From Psychrobacter sp. (GTDB taxonomy: Bacteria > Pseudomonadota > Gammaproteobacteria > Pseudomonadales > Moraxellaceae): a DNA stretch of 64,000 bases. Position numbers and translations under genes: made by a program. The notes below the pieces were generated by a model that worked only from the letters and a program-made list of their open reading frames with translations, did not search any database and was not told the DNA's origin. The stretch is from contig NZ_JAKDJE010000001.1 of assembly GCF_030454045.1 (NCBI RefSeq), positions 1-64,000 on the forward strand, given 5' to 3'. The first letter of the stretch is position 1; every line of letters begins with the position of its first letter. Of this stretch, positions 57,456 to 64,000 are shown piece by piece.

Positions 57456-58299
57456 TCACTCATCAGTGCCCAAAAGCGAGCTTTCTCGGCTGACAATGCA
57501 GGCTTCAAGCGCCCGACCTGATTTATCCTCTTGACTAAGTGTTAAAATACTCTGGGTTCTTGTGCCATAAGTAGGCTTGCTGGCATCAGCATTGCCAAAG
57601 CTCACAGGTTCAATATAAACAGAGGATAGGGTCTGCTCAAGCTCAGTGCTCATCCCTGTATCTGGCAGCTGATCAATCCGGTGCCTTGGTATTATCTGAC
57701 AGCACATTGAATGCAGCTGCTTGCCAGTAGCTAGCCGCGCTGTCCTCGGCAATCAATGGCAACACCTCTTGGCGTAAACGTCCACGCAACCGCTCGGTCT
57801 TAAACCAGCTGTCCTCTGGCTGACCGTTTGAAATCACATGCAATCCTGCATGCAGTGGCGTAGGGGCATGACCGCGATTATTAACAATGACTGCTTGCCG
57901 AGTGTCACCGACGATCAGATTAAAGCCTGCATAATTGTGCAAATCAATCTGTCGTGCAAACGCCATCGGACTGAGCGTACTGGTCAAAAAATGCGTGATC
58001 AACTCACCGCGCGAACGTTCATTGGCACTTGCCTGCACACCGTCCCGAAAGTTCAATACTGCCGCCCAGCGACCATTTTGCTGATAAATAGTGTCATCCT
58101 CGCCTGCCGTATCTGTTAGCGATTGCTGATGAATACCCAGCCATGTACCGCCGCTTTGACGGTCACGCCCTGCATAAATCGGCTGATCAGACCATTGATG
58201 CAGCTTCTCTGTCGGACGCTGCAAAAACTCATCGCGATTGGACAGGAGCACTAACGGCAGCTCGTCAAACAACTGCCAAGCAATGGCGACAATACACAT
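57456..58299 (-). pseudogene. NRDE (TANGO2-like) family gene with a one-base frameshift
   Basis: The start is the ATG at 58299 (MCIVAIAWQ, after AAGGAATATT). The first frame carries the family name motif in LVLLSNRDEFLQRP, then GGTWLGI and FNLIVGD, and stops at 57673. The next frame carries the family C-terminus (DQLPDTGMSTELEQTLSS, YGTRTQSILTL). Dropping one A at 57675-57676 would fuse them as a 280-residue protein of normal length. Family members are linked to amino acid or haem handling but function is poorly known. Either a true pseudogene or a sequence error. Confidence 0.85.
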
Positions 58300-58389
58300 A
58301 ATATTCCTTTGATAAACGTTTATGGGGCGCAAGATTTTTGGTAAAAATAAACATCATCGCTTAAAACTGATTTGCTCAGCAAATATCAT

Positions 58390-60045
58390 TTATCGATCAC
58401 CACTCAATATCTTATTGGCAGGGTAACTGATTTGCGAGGTTGAGCGTATCGCCTGTGACTGTTTACTCGGCACGTTGAACTCCCACGCTACCATGCCTTG
58501 ATTGTCATTCCAATTACGCTCAGTGACAGGCGGCGTGTGGGTGACGGCGACTTTGAGACTGTCATCACGGCTGATAGGCTCGCTCCCCAACACTTGCAGG
58601 CGCACAGGGCGGTTATGCTGATTGGTAAATTCATAGGCTTGGGTGGTTGTTAGAGTTTGGGTGCGGTTGAGCACGCCTTTTTCCTCTTGCTTGTCTTCAT
58701 TGATTAGCGCTTTGACCATCATGCTAGGATCACGACCAAAACCAATCCCCTGCTCTTTTAGCATTTGATAGTTATAGCGCGATTGTCCAACATAGTTGTC
58801 ATCACGGTACAGCTGTAATGAGCCATCTACCCACTCTGGCGTCAAGAACGGTGCTGATGCGTACCAATAGGCAGCTGTCTCAACGCTCGGGGTACTACGA
58901 ACCCATAGCTTGCTACTGCCAGACTGCTCGCCAATGACGGTACGCACTCGTCTACCACCACTGGGTATACTCACTCGCTGCGGCAAGCGATATTCAATAA
59001 TACCGTTTTTATTTTGGCTACTGACCGTAAAGTTCGGCAGTGGTGCCATATTTGGTGCTCTAGAATCGTCGCTATAACCTTCTCTGGCAGATACTACGAC
59101 AGGCGTGTTATCCGACATAGGTATTGCATACTCAACATTTTGGTTTTCTTCATAGAGTGATAGACGCGGCACATGAGGCAGTCGTCCTGTCGCGCGCTGG
59201 TTGGGATTGGCTGTACTGAGAGTGACAGGAACGTTGGTCCAATTCTCGCCGGTTTGTTGGGCGATAATCGCAGAAGCGGTGATATTTAGCTCCTCGCTAT
59301 TGGTGTTGAGACGCGCCTGATACGTAGGCTCCCAGCCTGCGCCTTGCACTTGATAATGCAGTTTAATGCTACTTGGCGCGCGACTGGCAGTGCGTACACT
59401 CACCTGTGTCACATTACTCGCCGTTGACGTGACACTGCCTGCCATGAGCTGATTCAGTGCGTCTTGGGCGCGTGCTTGGCGCTGCTGAATATCCAAAATC
59501 TTTTGGTTAAGACTTACCGCTTGAGTCTCTATATCGCGTGTGTTGTTGGCGATAGTCCCTTCGGTATTGAGTTGCGTAACTGTGGTCAAATTTTGCAAAT
59601 AGGCTTTTGCTAAGCGCGCCGCTTCTAATTCCGCATTAATACTAGCTAAAGTATTTTGCTGTGTTTGTACCTCGGCATCGCCTTGATATTGGCACTGGAT
59701 TGCTTGCTCTCCTGTTAACTCTTCAATGCTGATTTCACCAATATTGACATTACCCACCGCCTGCACGCTGAGACTGTCTTTATCCATATAAGGTGATAGG
59801 CACGAAAATACCACGGTTTGCTCACCGCTACCAGTAATGGGCAATGAGCGTGTCACACTCGCCAGCCCTTGATAGACAGTCACTTGCTCGATACTACTCG
59901 TTGCCGCTTGGGCGACGGGTAAGCCTAATACCGTACTGCCACCAAGCACAAGTGGCAAAACCATAAGGCGCGATCGTTGCGAGCGCCGTGATGAGGTGCG
60001 AGCAGGAGCCGTTAGGCCAGACCACTGTGTTCGGTATGCGTTCAT
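58390..60045 (-). CDS. DUF4139 (mucoidy inhibitor MuiA-like) secreted protein
   Basis: 551 residues from the ATG at 60045, which has AAGGAAAGATAT before it; an upstream start at 60075 is weaker. The first 50 residues have a long basic region, then a hydrophobic core ending PVAQAA, a likely signal peptide. An N-terminal DUF4140-like domain (IEQVTVYQGLASVTRSL), a coiled coil, then the DUF4139 domain with HYQVQGAGWEPTYQAR. Function unknown; probably periplasmic or outer surface. Confidence 0.85.
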   Translation of the reverse strand: MNAYRTQWSGLTAPARTSSRRSQRSRLMVLPLVLGGSTVLGLPVAQAATSSIEQVTVYQGLASVTRSLPITGSGEQTVVFSCLSPYMDKDSLSVQAVGNVNIGEISIEELTGEQAIQCQYQGDAEVQTQQNTLASINAELEAARLAKAYLQNLTTVTQLNTEGTIANNTRDIETQAVSLNQKILDIQQRQARAQDALNQLMAGSVTSTASNVTQVSVRTASRAPSSIKLHYQVQGAGWEPTYQARLNTNSEELNITASAIIAQQTGENWTNVPVTLSTANPNQRATGRLPHVPRLSLYEENQNVEYAIPMSDNTPVVVSAREGYSDDSRAPNMAPLPNFTVSSQNKNGIIEYRLPQRVSIPSGGRRVRTVIGEQSGSSKLWVRSTPSVETAAYWYASAPFLTPEWVDGSLQLYRDDNYVGQSRYNYQMLKEQGIGFGRDPSMMVKALINEDKQEEKGVLNRTQTLTTTQAYEFTNQHNRPVRLQVLGSEPISRDDSLKVAVTHTPPVTERNWNDNQGMVAWEFNVPSKQSQAIRSTSQISYPANKILSGDR

Positions 60046-60433
60046 ATATCTTTCCTTGGGGGTGTGATTAATCATGGCGTCAGCGTAATCTGTTCATGAG
60101 ATACGTATGTGAAATAATGTCTATTCTATAGGCATTACCGTAGCCGTTTTGCCAGTCTTTGGCAATAAATGCTTTTGTTCGTTGTGCTATTTTGATAATA
60201 ACGGCTCTTTTTTTGCTACCAGTCTGTCAATTGCACCAATTTTTTATCTCCTTCCCCGTTATGGTGCGCTCTATTAACAATCGTGCACTAAATTAACGAA
60301 AATAACAGACAATATTTATTTATTGCTCAAATATTATACGATTATTGGCATTTTTGACTTGGCACGGAACTTGAACGCTTAATAACTGTTCAGGAGCCAT
60401 ACTTTATCTTTTGTGTCTATTTAGGAGATGTCC
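60046..60433. other. Divergent intergenic region with nitrogen-control signals before urtA
   Basis: About 390 bases. Contains a candidate sigma-54 promoter (60360-60375) and NtrC-like half sites: TGCACC (60232-60237) and GGTGCG (60263-60268). The half sites are farther apart than a normal NtrC dyad, so enhancer assignment is weak. Confidence 0.45.
60360..60375 (+). promoter_or_regulatory. Candidate sigma-54 promoter for the urt operon
   Basis: TGGCAC, 5 bases (GGAAC), TTGAA: the -24 element is perfect and the -12 element differs from TTGCA at one place (GC to GA). It lies 59 bases before the urtA start. Confidence 0.6.
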
Positions 60434-61786
60434 ATGTTTTCGTTACCCACTTTAGCCAATCCTCAGTTTGTTGACGCTCACCTACACGGCAAAATCAGAT
60501 CACGCTTCTCGTTACTAGCAATTGCCGTCATTGGCAGCCTGAGTCTTACTGCTTGTCAAAAGCCTGCCGAAACTGCGACATCGACAGAGACAACGACTGA
60601 AACCACAACAGAGACAACGACCACTCCTGCCGCTGATGGCGACACGATCAAAGTAGGCATCTTGCACTCGCTATCTGGCACCATGGCCATCTCTGAAACC
60701 TCGCTAAAAGATACCGCACTCATGACCATTGACGAAATTAATGCCAATGGCGGCTTGCTTGGTAAGCAATTAGAGCCTGTGGTGGTGGACCCTGCCTCTG
60801 ACTGGCCCTTGTTTGCCGAAAAAGCGCGTCAGCTGCTTACTCAAGACAAAGTCGATGTGATTTTTGGTGGTTGGACCTCGGTCTCGCGCAAATCTGTCTT
60901 GCCCGTGGTTGAAGAGCTGAACGGCTTGATGTTTTATCCCGTTCAGTATGAAGGACAAGAGCAATCAGAAAACATCTTTTATACTGGCGCGGCGCCCAAC
61001 CAGCAGGCCATTCCAGCGGTAGAGTATTTGATGAGCGAAGAAGGCGGCGGTGCAGAGCGCTTTGTATTATTGGGTACCGATTACGTCTATCCACGAACCA
61101 CCAACCAGATTCTAAAGGCATTTTTGAAATCAAAAGGCGTGGCTGATGAAGACATCATGGAAGAGTACACGCCATTTGGTTTTAGCAACTATCAAACCAT
61201 CGTCTCGAATATTAAGAAATTCTCAACAGGCAAAAAGACGGCAGTGATCTCTACCATCAATGGCGACTCAAACGTGCCATTCTATCGTGAGCTTGCCAAC
61301 CAAGGCATCAAAGCCTCGGATATTCCCGTCATGGCATTCTCAGTTGGCGAAGAAGAGCTGCGCGGTATCGATACCAGCTTGCTACAAGGGCACTTGGCAG
61401 CATGGAATTACTTTATGTCGATCAAAAACCCCGTCAATAGCGATTTTACCAAACGCTATAAGCAGTACGCCTTGGACAAAAACCTGCCGAATGCCGACAA
61501 GGTTGTGACCAACGATCCTATGGAAGCCACTTATGTGGGTATCAATATGTGGAAACAAGCAGTGGAAGATGCTGGCACCACCGATGTTGATAAAGTCCGT
61601 ATTAGTATGGCGGGACAAACCTTTGATGCGCCTTCTGGCTACACCCTCAAGATGGATGAAGAAAACCATCACTTATGGAAGCCTGTCATGATTGGTCAAA
61701 TTCGCGCCGATGGTCAGTTTGATACGATTTTTAAAACGCCAGAGGTCATCCGAGCGCAGCCATGGAGCGAGTATATTCCGAAATAA
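60434..61786 (+). CDS. urtA: Urea ABC transporter substrate-binding lipoprotein
   Basis: 450 residues from the ATG at 60434, which has TTAGGAG six bases ahead; the ATG at 60428 would overlap that site. A lipoprotein-type signal with lipobox LTAC is followed by a Thr/Glu-rich linker, then the binding domain: IKVGILHSLSGTMAISETSL, VFGGWTS-like IFGGWTSVSRKSVLPVVE and FYPVQYEGQEQSENIFYTGA, all diagnostic of UrtA. Delivers urea to UrtBC. First gene of the operon. Confidence 0.94.
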   Translation: MFSLPTLANPQFVDAHLHGKIRSRFSLLAIAVIGSLSLTACQKPAETATSTETTTETTTETTTTPAADGDTIKVGILHSLSGTMAISETSLKDTALMTIDEINANGGLLGKQLEPVVVDPASDWPLFAEKARQLLTQDKVDVIFGGWTSVSRKSVLPVVEELNGLMFYPVQYEGQEQSENIFYTGAAPNQQAIPAVEYLMSEEGGGAERFVLLGTDYVYPRTTNQILKAFLKSKGVADEDIMEEYTPFGFSNYQTIVSNIKKFSTGKKTAVISTINGDSNVPFYRELANQGIKASDIPVMAFSVGEEELRGIDTSLLQGHLAAWNYFMSIKNPVNSDFTKRYKQYALDKNLPNADKVVTNDPMEATYVGINMWKQAVEDAGTTDVDKVRISMAGQTFDAPSGYTLKMDEENHHLWKPVMIGQIRADGQFDTIFKTPEVIRAQPWSEYIPK

Positions 61787-62014
61787 ATGGCTCCCTCAAT
61801 AAATAGGTGCTGAAAAGCGCATGGTGGTAGCAAGTATGAATAGTAGACAAATAGACTATATCAATGAACGAGCCACCGCCTACCCGCTATCTTGAAGTTC
61901 AGCACTTATTCTCAAAATTTTAAGTACCTCCAAACCTTATCACGGCTTCTATGACTTACTGCGTTAAGTAATAGAGGACAAGGATTTATTGTCTGTAAAA
62001 ACAGGGAGCCGCAC

Positions 62015-63829
62015 ATGCAGCACCATACTTTACGCCCATTGTTGGGGCAGATATTATCCAAAAACAATAATGATCAGCAGACATTAGCAAAGACATACGC
62101 GTCTAGTATCTCAATGGTTGTGCCGCGACGGCTGCTGGTATTAATCACCTTACTGTTAGCGGCCTTCACCACCATCGTTCATGCAGATGACGATGCTCAA
62201 TCGGCAAATATCGCCACTGTGACCTCAGAGTCGATGACCGATGGTAGTGACACGCTGCGCACCAATAATGAGCAGTCATTGACTACCCCGACACAGCCTA
62301 CGAAGGTAGTATCAGGCGATGCTATTCAACAATTTGTGGCGGGCGATTTTAGTCAGCGCCAAGCCATGCTAAGTGCTTGGCCAGGATCGGTTGAGAGTTT
62401 GGACAATCTGGTCGAGTTGATTGCCAATGATGAGCTGTATCAAGGAAACCGTGGGCAAACGTATTTGCTCAATGCAGAGGATCAACTCTTCACATATCCC
62501 GACAAAACCGAAACGTCCGATTGGCCAAGCGATTTGTCCCAAGTCACCTTGACCAATACCTTACGCTCGGCGCTTATCTTTGGACAGGCCAAGGTAAAGC
62601 TCGAATCTGACAAGCCAGCACAGCGCTTGCAGGCTGTGGAGATTTTGGCAGATAACATTGACCAAGTCGATCCAGCCATTATCACAGCCGCTGCCGCAAA
62701 TGAGGACAATGCCAACGTTCAAAAAGCACTAACGGCTCTACAGGCTCGTATTGATTTCAAAAATGGCGATTTACCCACTCAGATTGAGGCTGTGAACCTA
62801 CTCGCTGATAGCGATAATCCGCAGGTATTGGTTGATCTTGAATCCGCCCTTGCATCTGACAACTTGGATCCGACGCTTGAGGCGGCGCTCAGTGATGCCA
62901 GAGATAGCGTGGCACGCCGTATTGAGATAAGCACATGGACAGGTCATATTTTCACTGGCATGAGTACCGCCAGCATTTTATTGCTCGCAGCACTTGGCCT
63001 TGCGATTACTTTTGGCTTGCTTGGCGTGATTAATATGGCGCATGGTGAGCTGATTATGATTGGCGCGTATACCACTTATGTGGTGCAAAACTTATTTCAA
63101 GCTTATCTGCCAGATATGGTTGGCTGGTATTTGCTTGCGGCGGTTCCCGCTGCATTTTTGGTCAGTGCTGTTATCGGTATGATTATTGAGCGCATTGTCA
63201 TTCGTCCGCTATATGGTCGTGAGCTGGAGACGCTATTGGCAACCTTTGGCGTCAGTCTAATCTTAATGCAATTGGTACGGATGATTTTTGGCGCGCAAAA
63301 CGTTGAAGTCAGCAATGTGGCGTGGCTCAGCGGTGCCTATCAAGTGTCATCAAGTTTGGTACTGCCTTATAACCGTATTGCCATCATCGTATTTACCGTC
63401 ATTGTCGTGGCGCTACTGGTGTACTTGCTCAACAAAACCCGCTTTGGTTTGTTTATACGCGCCGTCACTCAAAACCGTCAAATGGCACGTGCCGTTGGTA
63501 TCCCTTCTGCGCGCATCGATATGATGGCATTTGGTTTGGGCTCTGGACTGGCTGGTATGGCTGGTTGTGCGCTTGCTCAAGTGGGCAACGTGGGTCCTGA
63601 TTTGGGTCAGACGTATATTATCGATACCTTTTTGGTCGTCGTCGTTGGCGGTGTCGGACAAGTATGGGGCGCGGTTTTGGCCGCCTTGGGACTGGGTGTC
63701 AGTGGCACGGTGCTTGAGATTGGCATTGGCGCGGTATTAGCCAAGATTGTGTTGTTGGTTCTTGTGATTCTGTTCATTCAGAAGCGGCCACAAGGTTTAT
63801 TTGCCCTCAAAGGCCGCTTTGTCGAATAA
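62015..63829 (+). CDS. urtB: Urea ABC transporter permease UrtB
   Basis: 604 residues. N-terminal 300 residues: signal-like helix (RRLLVLITLLLAAFTTIVHA), then a helical-repeat periplasmic region (KVKLESDKPAQRLQAVEILADN). C-terminal half is the LivH-type permease with about 8 helices starting ILLLAALGLAITFGLLGVIN and containing MAHGELIMIGAYTTYVVQ. This two-part form is usual for UrtB. CAGGGAG precedes the ATG; urtC starts 10 bases later. Confidence 0.94.
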   Translation: MQHHTLRPLLGQILSKNNNDQQTLAKTYASSISMVVPRRLLVLITLLLAAFTTIVHADDDAQSANIATVTSESMTDGSDTLRTNNEQSLTTPTQPTKVVSGDAIQQFVAGDFSQRQAMLSAWPGSVESLDNLVELIANDELYQGNRGQTYLLNAEDQLFTYPDKTETSDWPSDLSQVTLTNTLRSALIFGQAKVKLESDKPAQRLQAVEILADNIDQVDPAIITAAAANEDNANVQKALTALQARIDFKNGDLPTQIEAVNLLADSDNPQVLVDLESALASDNLDPTLEAALSDARDSVARRIEISTWTGHIFTGMSTASILLLAALGLAITFGLLGVINMAHGELIMIGAYTTYVVQNLFQAYLPDMVGWYLLAAVPAAFLVSAVIGMIIERIVIRPLYGRELETLLATFGVSLILMQLVRMIFGAQNVEVSNVAWLSGAYQVSSSLVLPYNRIAIIVFTVIVVALLVYLLNKTRFGLFIRAVTQNRQMARAVGIPSARIDMMAFGLGSGLAGMAGCALAQVGNVGPDLGQTYIIDTFLVVVVGGVGQVWGAVLAALGLGVSGTVLEIGIGAVLAKIVLLVLVILFIQKRPQGLFALKGRFVE

Positions 63830-63839
63830 GGAGACTCTT

Positions 63840-64000
63840 ATGATACTGACCAAATTACTGTCTGATACAAGGCGTAGCGCCATTTTAATCGGTTTGTGCT
63901 TTGCCGTGCTATTGATACTCCCTTGGCTACACTTAATGCCAGAGACGTCACCTTTTCACCTGTCCGCCTACTGGATCACCCTAATTGGCAAAATCATGGC
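63840..64000 (+). CDS. urtC: Urea ABC transporter permease UrtC (partial)
   Basis: Starts at the ATG at 63840 after AAGGAGACTCTT and is cut by the window end; 53 complete codons are visible. Starts MILTKLLSDTRRSAIL followed by a first membrane helix (IGLCFAVLLILPWLHL). Assigned from position right after urtB and the LivM-like hydrophobic start. Confidence 0.85.
   Translation, partial: MILTKLLSDTRRSAILIGLCFAVLLILPWLHLMPETSPFHLSAYWITLIGKIM

Overview
The window looks like a stretch of a Psychrobacter-type chromosome (Moraxellaceae, Gammaproteobacteria). This rests on gene content and order (trxA-rho, rpmI-rplT-pheS-pheT-ihfA, tatABC, an acidic N-terminal extension on AnmK, a long DUF2339 protein) and on mid-range base composition. 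The genus call is inference; no 16S or tRNA gene is present to test it. Most of the window is ordinary housekeeping sequence.

Layout. 0.26-5.0 kb: a UDG-fold glycosylase, upp, a YdfG-type reductase, an unrecognised 222-residue protein, an alpha/beta hydrolase and a DUF1653 protein. 5.0-7.1 kb: an AT-rich accessory segment downstream of tyrS. It holds a membrane protein gene split by an IS630-family element, followed by a 61-residue partner gene. 7.1-12.5 kb: tyrS, anmK, fabF and a coiled-coil protein. 12.5-20.1 kb (mostly minus strand): an M24 aminopeptidase P, a POT peptide transporter, an Ala-rich membrane protein, lnt and corC. 20.3-30.8 kb: a DUF4105 protein, YcgN, a dienelactone hydrolase, a giant DUF2339 membrane protein, the YlqF GTPase, a GIY-YIG/DUF4357 protein, mutY and tesB. 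31.1-37.8 kb: rapA, a D-2-hydroxyacid dehydrogenase, a flavin monooxygenase and an RluA-type pseudouridine synthase. 38.2-43.4 kb: trxA, rho with a long leader, two small lipoproteins, a YpfJ-type metallopeptidase and ihfA. 43.6-48.1 kb (minus strand): pheT, pheS, rplT and rpmI, without infC next to rpmI. 48.5-57.3 kb: a thioesterase, hisIE, tatABC, a UvrD-like helicase, an AT-rich orphan gene, dusC, MAPEG and OsmC proteins, and rppH. 57.4-60.1 kb (minus strand): a frameshifted NRDE gene and a DUF4139 protein. 60.4-64 kb: the start of a urea ABC transporter operon, urtA-urtB-urtC (urtC cut by the window end), behind a candidate sigma-54 promoter.

The most interesting place is 5.06-7.09 kb. 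Removing the IS (about 5574-6412) and one copy of its TA duplication joins two hypothetical ORFs in frame. The result is one 326-residue protein with two predicted membrane helices, a basic linker and what looks like a C-terminal GAF-like domain. A 61-residue gene with a strong ribosome binding site starts 13 bases after it. The transposase itself has a one-base slip at an A9 run, and its reading frame runs out of the element through the TA target duplication. Other points worth a look are an intrinsic terminator inside the end of the alpha/beta hydrolase gene, a one-base frameshift in the NRDE gene, a near-consensus sigma-54 promoter before urtA, several structured leaders, and a 222-residue protein with faint ADP-ribosyltransferase-like features. 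No tRNA, rRNA, CRISPR array or prophage was seen.
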